Counted from the first letter of the stretch, positions 1-12,229 are shown. The stretch: 64,000 nucleotides of DNA from Punica granatum (GCF_007655135.1 NC_045132.1:17994534-18058533), one strand, 5' to 3'. A program made the numbers and translations. Notes: generated by a model not told the origin, from the sequence alone.

Positions 1-459
1 AATTGTAGATTTGAACCGTTGGACCCATTAAACCGGCTGGTTTTGAGTAAAATTCCATTGAACCGGGCAATTTATGGGTTTTATTGGTTTTTTATTTAGT
101 GTAAAAATTGTTTGATTGTGTAAAGATTTGAACTCATGACCTATTACTTCCCATACCAAAATACTACGAACCAAGCCACCACTACTTTCATATTCCCTCT
201 ACTTTTAAGTACTTATTAAAATTCAATATTTATTTTGGCGTAAGAAATATTAAATATAGATATTTTCTTACACTATTATTATATTTTTTAAAAATCATCA
301 TACTTCTATCTTAATTATCATAATTTTTTAATAATATGAATATTTATTTTATTTTAATTAAACGTGCGGTCTGACCTATCGAACCCCCAGGTTGGACTCA
401 TAAACCTATGAATTCATACCCCTTCCGGTTCATCATCCGGTCCGGTTCTAATAACACTG
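1..459. mobile_element. hAT-like non-autonomous repeat, copy 1 (left end outside window)
   Basis: This copy matches the repeat at 31099-31655 over most of its length and ends in the same terminal motif (TCCGGTCCGGTTCTAATAAC). Its left terminus lies outside the window. On the minus strand, around 120-185, it contains tRNA-like A and B box motifs (GTTCAAATC-type B box). The 8 bases after its right end, CTTACAAG at 460-467, would be the target duplication, but this cannot be tested without the left flank. Confidence 0.6.
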
Positions 460-467
460 CTTACAAG

Positions 468-488
468 TTCTCCAGTATTACTGAAATG

Positions 489-527
<39 letters not shown>

Positions 528-2489
528 GAGGCTTTTGTACAATTGATGAGTTCCTTGCCACTAAATGTTTGCCCATATAAGTATCTGCAAGTGCACAAAT
601 TATGTGGTTCAAGCTGACAGATTTTTTAAGGAATATGTTAGAGGAATATTAAAAGAGTGCAAAATCTGTATATAATTTTTTATGCTTCTCTTCGCAAAGA
701 ATATAATCTTTATGTTCAGAGCCGTACTATTATTATTGAATATATGGATGCAAAAACATTACTCAGAACATTTTCGTGAATTTGCATGTCAGAACATCTT
801 TAGGTGCAACTAGGTAAAGCATGGGTTCGTGGCATTTATTTCAGAAACTAATTAAAGAAAACTTGTTATATTTAATTGAAATTTTCAACATATAATTATC
901 AAATCTCATAATTTTGTTAAGAATAAAATAATTAAAAAATCAAGAGATTTCGTAGATTCTGATAATAATTGAAATAGAGATCTCTCGTCTACAACATAGA
1001 TGAAAATAAGTGTGAATATAAACAAACAGGAAAACCTAACGGAAAACTTAAAATTAGCTATAAACAAAACAATTTGGAATATAATAATTTAAATTTACAA
1101 CAAGTGTCATTTTTATCTATATATAAGGAGAGAGGGTAAAATATATGCTTTATTAGAACTAACTCTAAATATATTAGTAAGATTGTAGGGGGAAAAATCA
1201 AGGACAATATATCGTTTTATACTGTCATTATACTATGACAGAAGTTTTTTTAATAATATATTTATTTAAACCATATGATACTAGAGTTAATGTTATAGAT
1301 ATAAAGACAAAAAGGAATTGATTGTGTTAATATATAGCGAAAATAATACCATACAACATGGATTTTTTATTTTCGATTTTCACATAGTAGCACAAATTCA
1401 AATAATTTTATGAACAACACAATTTTCTTTTTCACCGCACAACACGCCGTCGGTATTCCGTCATAAATTGGACGAAATGTTGATGTGGCGCTTGTAACAA
1501 TTTTGCACAGAATGCAATTTTAGGGACCTAAAATAAATCAAATAAAATAAAAAATAATTTTAAAAAAGTAAAGGGCTGGTTGGGATCGGGAAGGAGGTCA
1601 AAGGCACCCCTGCTGGCCACCCACCTCCGATCGGGGTCGCCCACTGGCTAAGACCACATCTGCAACCTCAATCTGGGGGTCGGTGGCTGCAGGGGTGTTC
1701 CAACCTCCCAATTTGATAACGTGGGCTAACTAGAGACGATTAGTTAAATTTAATCTAAATAAAATATACATGGAAATTCATTCGACTTAAGAAAAATAAA
1801 ACGGTAAAGACACATAACATAGAGATGAGAGTTTGCTAATTTAGTTTAGACAGTCGCATCATCGTTTCCGTCTTCAACTTTCATGCATTATAATTGATTA
1901 TTATATGATGCAATCGTTTTGTAATTCGTTCGATAATTAATTATTCATGCATTCATTCATTCATTTTATCTATTAATAATAAGAATTCACCGATTTAAAA
2001 GAAAAAATTATACAAAAAACTAATTGCACCATAGAGTTTCATGCTTTGAGGAACCCCTGTCTGTGAAGAGCCAAGGCCTATATGAAGGACAAAAAAGGGC
2101 GAAGTGCCATGTTTAAGTGTTTCGGTTCAATATTTAATATTCGTAGACAAAAAGAAAGATGTTGTTTCAATATTCCGAGGTTTATTCTTCCTCAATTCCT
2201 TTTTCTTAGAAAGTATATAGTACAGTATAGTAATTAAATGATGGATCAGCAATTTGTTATTATGAGTAAGCAATCACCAAGTACGGCTGCTATATATTGT
2301 CTTGCACACGTACTTGGGCTTCTAAAAGGCTATATATTGAACCGCATAGAACATTCTGCTAGTAATTTGATCTAATCTTTCTGGGTGATTAATTAATTAA
2401 TTTGACGCAACGTTGTGCACTAAACGTTGATGTCCATTGTGCATATTACATAGAAACTTATATATTATGAATAATAAAAACATGATCAT
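468..2489. other. AT-rich intergenic DNA with a GC-rich transposon-like island
   Basis: No gene is visible. The stretch begins with an A run followed by a TA microsatellite (about 489-525) and is otherwise AT-rich. Around 1570-1710 there is a GC-rich island with GGTCGG/CCGATC-type text resembling the cores of the foldback elements found elsewhere in the window (12.5, 20.3, 28.6, 39.5 and 53.2 kb). It is probably a decayed foldback core whose termini I could not place. Confidence 0.4.
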
Positions 2490-2625
2490 TCCCCTTATGC
2501 AAAATCTTGGATTCAAATTTTATGAATAGATAAAATTTATATTGAAAGAGTTTTACCACTTAGCGGGTCGTACCGGTTCAAACTATATTCGTCGAGGCTT
2601 TTTGGGTTCAGAAAATCAGGGAACA
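2490..2625 (+). mobile_element. tRNA-derived SINE-like fragment
   Basis: The order of short blocks (B-box-like TTGGATTCAAATT, then GAGAGTTTTAC-like text, then TTAGCGGG and a TCGGGG-like end) matches the better preserved copies at 7378-7550 and 61570-61745. The 5' part with the A box is degraded. Confidence 0.4.
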
Positions 2626-2928
2626 CACCATAAAAAATTCATACTCTAGCGCCTTATTTTCAAGATTATGTCCCTATATGTAAATCATTCAGATTCATAA
2701 GATATGTTTCGCGAGACTGGTACATGGTATTGCTATAAAGATTATATTTTCTGTGAGCCTACGGCTATGTACACCTTATTATGATCTCACCATATTAATG
2801 AAGAATTATGATTCTCTTTGTAGTTCAATACCATAGAAGGAGCTTATGGGCTCACACATAAAGGATTATGATGGGTTGGAGTTCTGAACATTGAAATGTC
2901 CTTGTGATATTAAACGATTGGGACTCAC

Positions 2929-4175
2929 CACTACAGAAAAACAGGCCTCACCCGATGTTTTTGGCCCAACGAAAAGCAAAACGTTGGGAAAAATTGCCTA
3001 GAAAGGGTTTATTCAGACGTTTTTCAAAACGTCGGGATTGACCACCTTTTAGCTGACATTTTGAAAAACGTCGACCTTTGTTAACAATATGCGAACATTT
3101 TTAAGTTTAGCCGACGCAAAAAAAAAAGAGTAAAATGTAATTTGCCCCCTGACCTTTGAGCCTAGCGGCAGATTGCCTCCCGACTTTAAAAAGTTTGTAG
3201 AATACCCCCTAACCTATTTAAAATGAAGCAAATTGCATCCCCGGCTCCTTCTTTGGTCATTTTCCGGCCAAAAGATAACTTATTAGCAATTTATTAATTT
3301 GGGAACTAAGAAAATAGTTATAAAAACTAAAAAAATGGGAATTGTTAAAAAATAATCGAGAGAAAGGAGGCAGAGAAGGAGACGGTGGTGGGGGCAAAGA
3401 TGGTGACATCAATAGCGTGGAGAATCTTTTGGTGGGGGCCAATGGAGGTGGCGACACTGATTTGGTCAAGGAGACAGCGACCACCGAAGGAGGAAAGGAG
3501 GAGATGTCTGAGGTGGTGGGGAAGGAGGGGAAGGGGCAGAAAGTTCAGGTGGGTCAGCATTGGGCTGATAAAGAGGGCAACTTGGCGGGGGAGAAGAAGA
3601 CGGCGTAGCGGAGGGGAGGGAGAGGGCTTGGCGACTGGGGAGGGGACACAGTGGAACAAGAGGAAGCAGGGGTTAGTGAGACAATAAACATTTTTCAGTC
3701 AGCAAAACAAGAGCAAACAACGCAATCTCCATGAATGAATTTATCGCAGTCTCCATAAAAAAGATCTCTCTTATCACCTTCCTTACATTTGCCACTTAAT
3801 CAAGAAAAGCCCAAATTCTAAGCGCACAAACATCCCCCCCTCGTCTTTATTTGGACATTCTTCTACCTTTTCTTTTTCAATTTTTTCATTTTTAAAATTA
3901 TTTTATGAATTTAAAATTAATAAATTAATAAGAATTTTACTTTTGGCCGGAAAATGAATGGAAAAGTAATAAGAGGTGCACTTTATTTCATTTTAAATAG
4001 GTGATGGGGCATCTCGCAAAATATTAAAAGTCAGAGGGCGATCCGCCACTAGGTTCAAAGGTTAGGGGGTAAAGTGCATTTTACTCAAAAAAAAAAAGCC
4101 GCCTTTTGTTTAGCCTATCCCGACATTTTTGGAACTTTTCCCAACTTTTCAAACGTCGGTCTTTGTCATGGATGT
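2929..4175 (+). mobile_element. CACTA-type transposon terminus, interrupted by a foldback element
   Basis: It begins with CACTACAGAAAAACAGG, typical of a CACTA terminal inverted repeat. Repeated AACGTCGG/CCGACGTTT motifs follow in both orientations, as expected for subterminal transposase-binding repeats. These motifs continue on the far side of the insertion at 3128-4086, so the foldback element landed inside it. The other terminus was not found; this may be a truncated end or a small deletion derivative. Confidence 0.55.
3128..4086. mobile_element. Foldback (MULE-type) element with long inverted repeats
   Basis: The left end begins GAGTAAAATG and the right end is its reverse complement (CATTTTACTC). 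Inverted homology runs inward for roughly 150 bases on each side, covering the CCCCCTGACCTTTGAGCC and GGCCGGAAAATG stretches. Both sides abut A runs of at least nine bases, consistent with a 9-base target duplication, though a homopolymer is weak evidence. The core is purine-rich and holds open frames on both strands that look like composition artefacts. Confidence 0.7.
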
Positions 4176-4507
4176 TATTAAAGTCTGTCAACAGAATATC
4201 ATTTCGCCACTAGATATTGCCAAATGTGTTGTCAAAGTACAAAAGTATAAGAAGCAATACGCTGTCACCTTATTATACAATTTGTTGTCATTGGTATTTG
4301 TGACTCATAATAGAAAGAGTAACGTGTTATTTCTTTTTGAAAATATGTTATCATATAACACAAGATATTATCGAGGATGATGTTGATAAAATAAATCTTT
4401 GAGATTAAGTTTACATTGGTCTTTAATAGTTATCGATGGACCCAAATTCATAGTTGTTCTTTATCGAAATACATATTTACTTACGAAGAATGTTTCAAAA
4501 TAAAATT

Positions 4508-4827
4508 GGGGTTTTTACCTAAAATGACACATGGTTTACTCGTTTTGTCAAATCTATCACATGATTTACTTTTTGCATCAAATCTATCCCGGTATTATCT
4601 TTTCCGTCAACATATTACGGCCGTGCTGACGTGGCACATGGAGAGATAGTGGGCCACACTTGCCACGTGGGCGCCACGTCAGCACATCCGTTAGATGTCG
4701 ACGGAAAAAATAACGCCGGGATAGATTTGATGCAAAAAGTAAACCATGTGATAGATTTGACAAAAAAAAAACATATGATAGATTTGACAAAACGAGTAAA
4801 CCATTGGCCATTTTAAGTAAATTCCCC
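4508..4827. mobile_element. Short foldback MITE with 9-base target duplication
   Basis: This is a 320-base element whose halves are inverted copies (AAATCTATC, GTTTACTCGTTTTG and TTTGATGCAAAAAGTAAA stretches recur inverted). The ends are GGGGTTTTTACCT and its imperfect inverse. Flanks are AATAAAATT on the left and AATAAACT-like AATAAAACT on the right, matching at 8 of 9 positions, which fits a Mutator-type insertion. The centre holds TGACGTGG, a perfect CCACGTGG G-box (4663-4670) and CCACGTCA. Confidence 0.75.
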
Positions 4828-6034
4828 AATAAAACTTGAATATGTTCTATTGAGGAAACTATATGGCTTCCAGCCTTTTTATGAGATGACAATTTCGACT
4901 ATTGGATCACAATTGATGCCATAAAAGATGGGAATAAATTATTGAGCGGAGTTTGGTCGGTTCGTACGTGCAGTGCGCAACTAATTAGTTTGAACTGAAA
5001 AATCAATTGCATGGATTACGTCATCTATGCCGACTTTTAATCTTTAGGAATTGATTCTCAATTATCATTTATGCGGCTTACGGCACTCAAGATTGAGGGA
5101 CAATATAAATTCAGGGCATTCGCCTTTGCTGATAGTATAACCAAATTACTTATATAGGTCGAATATTTTGCATCATATTGCGAACCGGCACGATGAAAAA
5201 AATACTTCCTTACGCAAGTCCTGGCCATGAATACATCAAAGTACATGATAGTTTACCAATTTGATCATAGAACTACATAAAGTTCTTAAAAATGTATGTC
5301 AAAACGTTGGATGAAACTTGAAGTAAAACAAACATAAATAGTCATTTTGATTAATGCTTCTAGAAATTATTGGATAAACTGAATTAAATTAATGCCACAT
5401 ATATTTTCTTGTAATTCTTTAAAAAATTCGTAATTTTTTTATACGACTCCTAAATATTATAATTTCACTAAATAATAAAAATTCTGGAAAAATTTAGAAA
5501 ATTTATGATTATAATTCAAACAAAATTGTTATATTTAATGATTCAGCTTAAATCGTATTTACGTGTACTCTTACGTCTCCGCAAATGGCTGGCCAAGACA
5601 AGCAAATTAATCTAGGCCGGACGAGTCGATTAAAGTTGCAGGCAAGATTGGTCAATTAAATTGAGTAAATATATATGGGAATGCAAATTATCAATTATAA
5701 AGATATAAAAGAAATATATTGTAAAATGATGGAAAATGTAATTTCAAAAAATACAATGGCAAAAAATAAAAACCTATTTGCAGAGGGTGATGGCTGGAAT
5801 AATCGCTGCACCTTATTCTATATTCTATATAGAGAGATTTTATCATTCGTGCATTAAGACCCCAACGGGACATGAAAGCAACCCTACCCCTTCCATGCAC
5901 CGATCGCAGCAAAAAAACTAATATCATATATTCTCCAAGGTATTCCCAATAGTGCATAGAGAATCCTATACACTTCCACTTAGAAGCCCTTTGTCTCCCT
6001 AATTCAAATACTAATAAATTATTCTAATTGAGAA
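4828..6034. other. Intergenic, no gene seen
   Basis: AT-rich DNA with only short random open frames and no splice-supported coding pattern, tRNA or clear terminal repeats. Confidence 0.4.
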
Positions 6035-6039
6035 AAAGG

Positions 6040-6180
6040 CTTGGGTGCAGTGGTACAAATCGTTGACTCATGGTAAACCATGAGGTTCAAGATTAAATCA
6101 TCATTAGAGGAATTTCCATGACCCTTTACTTGGTTTTCGCTATTTTTGTGCTATGCCATATAGGCTTCCTTCTAATTAGA
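6040..6180 (+). mobile_element. tRNA-derived SINE-like sequence
   Basis: GGGTGCAGTGGTACAAAT resembles a pol III A box, and GAGGTTCAAGATTAAATC, about 45 bases downstream, resembles a B box. The same arrangement is seen, inverted, at 10130-10225. Confidence 0.4.
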
Positions 6181-6268
6181 AGAATTAATTATTCCAATTA
6201 ATGAGATGTATTATTTACAATAAAAATAATAACATCAGCTTTAATTTGTCTTTCGACCCTTCATGCAA

Positions 6269-6276
6269 TATAAATA
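6269..6276 (+). promoter_or_regulatory. Probable TATA box of the PIN5-like gene
   Basis: TATAAATA lies 126 bases before the chosen ATG at 6395. With a start site about 30 bases downstream, the leader would be near 95 bases. Confidence 0.5.
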
Positions 6277-6394
6277 CCCTCCTCAACATTCTCATTAACA
6301 TCTCAACGTTCCCAGTGTCACTATTTCTTGGAAGAACTTGAATATATATTTATTGATAGCTCCTAAGAAGAACCAGAAGAAGCAAGAGCAGAGA

Positions 6395-9066
6395 ATGATA
6401 GGGTGGGGAGATGTGTATAAGGTAATTGTGGCCATGGTGCCTCTCTATGTTGCCCTATTGATGGGCTACGGCTCGGTGAGGTGGTGGCGCATATTTAACC
6501 CTGAGCAGTGCGATGCAATAAACCATCTCGTATGCTATTTCACGCTGCCTCTGTTCGCGTTCGAGTTCACCTCCCATGTCGACCCCTTTGAGTGGAACTT
6601 TATGTTCATCGGGGCGGATGTCATCTCTAAAGTCATAATTGTGGCGGTGCTGGCGTTCTGGGCCAAGTTCAGTACCAAAGGGAGCTACGGATGGTCCATC
6701 ACGAGCTTTTCCTTGTGCACCTTGACGAATTCGCTCGTTGTCGGGGTGCCCCTTATTAAGGCTATGTATGGCCAGATGGGGGTCGACCTCGTGGTGCAGT
6801 CATCGGTCGTGCAAGCGATCATATGGCTCACAATCCTCTTGTTCGTCCTAGAGGTCAGGCGTGCGGGGCTCGATATCTATTCCTCTTCTTCTGAATCTTC
6901 ACCGGTGCCGAGTTCTCAAATTATATCAACAACTAATCCGGTGAAGGACTTGGAAGGTAGGAACGAGGTTGAAATGAGTAGCTCAAAAGCACGGTCCTTC
7001 TGGTACTTGATGCGTGTCGTCGGGCTAAAGCTCGCCATGAACCCAAACTCATATGCCTGCATTATCGGCATCATTTGGGCTCTCATTGCGAATAGGTATA
7101 CCTACATGCGTTTATATTTATGTATCGGCGTGTCTCTTTCTATATGTTATGTTATATCGGATTAATTTGTGATGCAGGTGGCATGTTGAGATGCCAAGTA
7201 TTATGGAAGGATGTGTGTCGATCATGTCAAAAGCTGGAACTGGCACTGCCATGTTTAGTATGGGTGAGACACCAGCTTAAATACCTTTTTGCTGAATTCC
7301 ACCTTATATACCTCTTAACGTATACAGAACCATGCACAAATATATATGTATATGTTTTTCAAAACTGAAATCTCTTAATTCTACCAACGTGAATTGGTTC
7401 AAACAATTCGCTACTTGTTCTCTTTAAATAAGGTCTTAAGTTCGAGTCTTGTAAATGAAAAAAAATCCATGTTGTGAGAGTTTTACCCCTTAGTGAGCCA
7501 ACTCGATGCGGCTGGATTAATCGGGGAACAATTAGGCTTTCATATACTAATGCTTTGTTTGGTTTCACAATGTGATTTTAAAATCACACTTTAACTTAAT
7601 TCTACCCACAATAAAATAAAATAACTCATACAAAGTCAAAGGGTAGACCCCATTTATACCACTCTTTTTCCACAACAAAACAAAATAACTCATACAAAAT
7701 CAAATGGTAGACTCTATTTATACTACTCTTTTTCAAAATCAAAATCTGATTTTAAAATCATCTTTTGAAACCAAACGCAACATAAAGTTCATGCCAAAAA
7801 AAATTTCTTAATTCTTAAATCAGAGCATATCATTGCACTATTTTCCTTTCGAAAGAAACAACTAATTAAATTATATCATCATGTCCCGTGAATAATCGTT
7901 TAATTTTTGGATCGACCTTGACGCAATATGTACACACCCATATATGCGTGTGTATTGGAATGGCATTCCATTTTGCAGGCATCTTCATGGCCTTACAGGA
8001 GAAGTTGGTGGCATGTGGGACCAGCCTGACCATATTCGGGATGGTACTTAGGTTCATAGCGGGACCGGTCGCTCTTGCCATTGGGGCCATAGCCGTGGGC
8101 TTGCACGGCGATGTTCTCCGAGTCGCCATCATTCAGGTACCTATTACATGCATGATCCTCGGGTGTATAGTATTTTTTTTTCATATTATTATTTAAGGAA
8201 GAAGTTTATTTTATAACTGTTTTAAATTTTCTATAGTTTTAACTTATTATATAACCATTTTTCAATTTATTCTTCTACTTTTAAGAAATTAAAAGAATTT
8301 TACGAAAAAATGAAAAATTCTTATATATACATATATATATATATATATATAATTGGCAAGAACCGTACCACCCCACAAGTGTTGCTTACACAGTCATTTC
8401 CACGGAAAAATGGGCAACTAAAAGAAATCACTTTCACCGGCAAGTGAAAAGATAATTAAAAAAAATGCACATCTAATATATATATATACACACACACTAA
8501 TGAACGATATTATCAATCACTATGAAGGATTATAAAAATAGTTTGTGAGATAATTGTTTTGCACAAACACCAAAGGTCCGTGCGTACGTGCGGAAGGACT
8601 ACAATATATAGTATACAAAATATATTGTATCCTCAAAAATTATAATTATAGTTATAAGAAAGAATATCACGACGCTTTTGTCTAAAATAAAATAAAAACG
8701 AATTTTCGTATGAGTTTGACAGTGATCTCTTCAAAAAATTTCTTCATAATCTACTTATTAATCAGAGCCCCTCAAGCACGTATAATTTGTTTCATTCATC
8801 CGATCATGCAGGCGGCATTGCCACAATCGATCACGTCCTTCATCTACGCCAAAGAATATGGATTGCATGCGGATGTGCTTAGCACGGCGTAAGCTCTTTT
8901 TCCCACATATATGATCAGTCAATTGCCGTAACTGATCGAATATAGGCTATTTCAAACGAGTCGGGGTCTCATTCCATGTTTACCTGATGACAGGGTAATA
9001 TTCGGCATGATGGTGTCCCTCCCAGTGTTGATTGCTTACTATGCAATCCTGGAGTTCGTACACTGA
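6395..9066 (+). CDS. PIN5: PIN5-type auxin efflux carrier (short, ER-type PIN)
   Basis: Five exons join in frame: 6395-7095, 7178-7263, 7979-8136, 8812-8888 and 8994-9066, all with GT-AG borders, giving 364 residues. The protein has two bundles of membrane helices (about 8-155 and 205-362) separated by a short serine-rich loop (about 155-205). This is far shorter than the loop of plasma-membrane PINs and typical of PIN5/PIN8. Family motifs include NPNSY (216-220), SKAGTGTAMFSMG and AALPQSITSFIYAKEYGLH. The N-terminal MIGWGDVYKVIVAMVPLYVA resembles PIN5 more than PIN8. Known PIN5 proteins sit mainly in the ER and move auxin between cytosol and ER lumen. The start is the first ATG of the frame; the upstream in-frame stretch from 6338 has no ATG. 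A TATAAATA lies upstream. No break or missing motif was seen. Confidence 0.93.
7378..7550 (+). mobile_element. tRNA-derived SINE-like element in PIN5 intron 2
   Basis: Block order is A-box-like AACGTGAATTGGTTCAAA, B-box-like CTTAAGTTCGAGTCTTG, then GTGAGAGTTTTACCCCTTAG and GGATTAATCGGGG. The same order appears inverted at 61570-61745. It lies inside the second intron of PIN5. Confidence 0.55.
7552..7782. mobile_element. MITE in PIN5 intron 2
   Basis: The ends are TTTGTTTGGTTTC and GAAACCAAACGCAA, inverted to each other, followed inward by TGATTTTAAAATCA-like palindromes. Internally there is a twofold repeat of AACAAAACAAAATAACTCAT-type sequence. A related copy lies at about 25964-26200. The target duplication is not clear. 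Confidence 0.55.
8320..8352. repeat. TA microsatellite in PIN5 intron 3
   Basis: An alternating TA run within the third intron of the PIN5 gene; a second short TA/CA tract occurs near 8480-8498. Confidence 0.8.
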
Positions 9067-9559
9067 TATACCGATGTAGACAGAGATTTCACCAAGATGC
9101 CGAAGAGATTCTTCATGTTTAGTCGTCCTAATTAATTTAGTTTCCATCATATAATTGATATTTTCAACTTCTTCTTTGTTGTACCATTTTTGTTACCCTT
9201 TGCTGTGTTCAGTCTTAAAAAGTTAAGCATCGATCTCATGGAAAAACAATGATGACACATTCCCAACAAATCTTTAATTAATTTGAAATGTGTATAAATG
9301 GGCCTTTTTGAAGGTCTGAGTCATCAACTCATGAACTTTGAGCACTCATACGGTATGTTTATTTTATTTTATGACATATATGTCAAATGCATATTTAAAT
9401 TAAAGAAACAAGTGTTCAGGTCAGTTGCTCTTTAATTCCCATTACTCTCATAAACTTTGGTGCTAAAGAAAAAAAATTAAACTCATGAACATTCATTTAT
9501 AACTAAAAAGTTTATACATATAAAATATGCTCTATGATTTATCATTTTTCTTCGGTGTG
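9067..9559. other. PIN5 3' flank
   Basis: AT-rich sequence that should contain the PIN5 3' UTR. No clear polyadenylation signal can be singled out and no further gene was seen. Confidence 0.35.
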
Positions 9560-9760
9560 CTCTGCTTGGTATATGGGAGTCTAATGGCTTCTAGGTAATT
9601 CAGATTCGAGTTGGGTCAGCCCCTTAAGAAGTTAAGCTCTTACAATCGTGAATTTTCTTCATTAACAAAACTCAAAATCGGGACTTTTTTGCTAAATTAA
9701 GGATAGGAGGTATTGAACCATCTAAATCAAGCCACGTTGCTTGATTTGTCCATAACAAGA
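9560..9760 (-). mobile_element. tRNA-derived SINE-like element
   Basis: Read on the minus strand it shows AACGTGGCTTGATTTAG, then AAAATTCACGATTGTAAGAG, CTTCTTAAGGGGCTGACCC and a TCGAATC-type end. This is the block order of the copy at 7378-7550, but diverged. Confidence 0.45.
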
Positions 9761-10129
9761 TTAGACTTTCCATACATTCAACTTAATAAACCAAGTGATC
9801 ACCGGCGACACAATCACACTTTCTAAGCATAGGTGTATGCATCAATTCCATCGAAAAAGATCCCATGAATTGATACAAAATAATTTATCCGAGAAACTCT
9901 ATGAACCTTGATGTTACAAAATACTCATTAAACTAACTGCCCGTTGGGGCGGATTAATTTCACGAAAGGATTAATATCTGAGTTCACAATTAAATTGTAA
10001 TTTAACTCAAACTTGTCATTCAAAAAAAAAACAAGAAGAAGAAACTCAGACTAGTCATATTTTTTCTTAAAGTATTTTTTTTTTATTATAATGGAGGCTT
10101 ATCGTATAGTACAAGAACAATGAAAGCTA
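9761..10129. other. Intergenic, no gene seen
   Basis: No coding pattern or boundary-defined repeat was found in this AT-rich stretch. Confidence 0.35.
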
Positions 10130-10225
10130 AATAAAAGGATAAGAAAGTCTCACTGACGAGGCTCAAATCCAAAATCTTATGGTTCCAAGTGGATGACTTG
10201 AACCACTACACGAAGCCCCCTCCCT
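10130..10225 (-). mobile_element. tRNA-derived SINE-like fragment
   Basis: On the minus strand GGCTTCGTGTAGTGGTTCAA (A-box-like) is followed by GGATTTGAGCC (B-box-like) at tRNA-type spacing. The first block resembles that of the copy at 6040-6180. Confidence 0.45.
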
Positions 10226-11074
10226 CTATTTTACATATCTGGTTTTTGTATTTTTGTTTCCTTCGAGATTTCTTTCTTCAGTTAGCTATGTACATATATA
10301 TGTAACATATTATAGTTTTTAGATAGTAAAATAATATTAAATTAATTAAAAACCTTTTTATCAAAATATTAGATAGAAATTAATAAGTAAAATCATTTAT
10401 TAAATGAACAAAAGTGAATAAGACATCATACGGATTTATGTGATATGATTCTCACATGAATAAAGATTATCATGGTTTAATAAAAGAAAATTTATGTTTT
10501 TCAACCTAAGTTATTCATATGTGGCGGAGAGAGAGTGAAAGAGAGGAAGGAGATGTAAAAAAAAATTTTAAATGATTTATTTATTTATTTTAATTGAAAT
10601 TTTAGAAAATGACTTTTTTATTATATTATCCGAGCCATAGCACGACAAATGACACATCATTTGCTACGTTCATAATAAGTTACATTGTCAATCCAAAATT
10701 AAGAGAATATATCTTATTGTTACCTTTTTTCAAACTTTTGTATCGTTCATATAAACTTTTTATATCAATCATGGTACATTTCAAAATATTTTGTATGGCT
10801 AGTGCAATTTTCCCAAAATTTTATATTTAAAAAGAAATTATCAGAAAGATCTTCAAGAAAAAAGAAGTGAGATATCCAACGGAATATCCATTTAAAAACT
10901 AGATGAAATCCACGAAAAAAATGAGACTACACTAGCCATTAAAACAAGGTTAAACATTTTGTTATGAATTTATAAAGTATTAGTTATAGTCATGCATAAT
11001 AATAGAATAAATTTTAATTCTTATTTCATTAATATATCGTACTATACGTGCAATGTACGCGCTTGCCTTCTAGT
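10226..11074 (+). mobile_element. AT-rich segment ending in a Helitron-like 3' terminus
   Basis: The segment ends in TACGTGCAATGTACGCGC, which can form a short hairpin, followed about 10 bases later by CTAG (about 11071-11074) and then T. This is the usual form of a Helitron 3' end. I could not identify the matching 5' TC end, so the left boundary is only the edge of the previous feature. Confidence 0.35.
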
Positions 11075-11134
11075 ATGAATAAAAAGAAGAAAATCGGTCG
11101 TTGCACCACTTCGCAATCAAAGAGGAAATAACCT

Positions 11135-11280
11135 TTGAAGAAGGAGTTTTGGTGCTGTGACACAAGACGCCACCTGGAATCAAGAAGTCCTAGATTGGAT
11201 CCTCACCGATGGAACTTATATACCCATTTATTTAGTTTTATTTCATTTCCTTAAACTAGGCTTATATACCTCTATTATTA
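11135..11280 (+). repeat. Degraded SINE-like sequence
   Basis: TTTTGGTGCTGTGACACAAG and TAGATTGGATCCTC sit at roughly A/B-box spacing and recall the copy at 6040-6180. The similarity is weak. Confidence 0.25.
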
Positions 11281-12229
11281 CCAAAAAGAAAAAGAAAAAA
11301 AAGGAGGGGTAATCTTTTGTACCTTCCTTTTTTTTCTTTTTTCTCCCCTCCAATGAAGGATCCGGAGCCCATTGTAAATTAAATGAATTAAGCAATACAA
11401 AACTGGGGTATGGGAATACCCACCAATGATACTATTGGAAAGTAGGGATTGAACGTATAAATTAAGAAATACAAAAGTGAGAGTATGCTTTCCAATGCAT
11501 AAGGAAAAAAAACATGAAGTCCCCAAGAGAGGCTGAGTACCTTTAGAGCAATTCAATCAGCGAAAATATTTTCCCTCCTAAATGTATGAATGACATAGAC
11601 CAGTTATTCCTTAGATTAGAGCCAAGGGGTGGCGTACATAAGAGACTACAGCGGAGAAGGTTGGAAGCACATCCTCTCCGCTACTATAAAGGCATCGAAC
11701 AATTTCAGAGTCGATTTCCACGTCCTATCTGCTTTTGTATCTCTTCTTTAGTTTATAGAAAAAGAGATACTAACAAAAGAGATATATTAATGGGACATCA
11801 AAAATTCTAAGAAAATGAAAAAGAGATATGAGAAAAATAGTGTTGATAGGGGAAATGATTTTCTCGATAATTAAAATGATAGTATCAGCTTATTGCACAA
11901 GTCTAGCATATGTACCGTGAAAAATTCTAAAATGATGCATGGTGTTACCATGACTCTATGCCCCCTCAGCCATTGAATCCACGAAGTGGAGATGCAACGC
12001 TGGTGATGTGACGCTATTCGAAAGTTGCATTTAAATGCAACACGATCAAACAATGACGATCGTGTGCCATGGTGACCGCAAGTCATTGTAGAAGTAAATG
12101 AAAAAATCCACATGGTGAGTCTCATATTCCTTCTTTTCTTTCTCTAAAGAGGCACATATACCAGGTCACGTCCCATGCAACTCGACTCACGCTTAATTCA
12201 GTCAACATAAATGTGGCAAACATGCGAAT
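11281..12229. other. Intergenic, no gene seen
   Basis: Short open frames occur on both strands but none shows a recognisable domain or splice-supported continuation. Confidence 0.35.

Noticed and set aside
3257..3687. Overlapping frames of 75-104 codons on both strands
   Set aside because: They lie in the purine-rich core of a foldback element, in several frames at once, with low-complexity protein sequence.
6338..6394. In-frame upstream extension of PIN5 by 19 residues
   Set aside because: The extension begins at TTG, not ATG, and the family N-terminus begins at the Met encoded at 6395.
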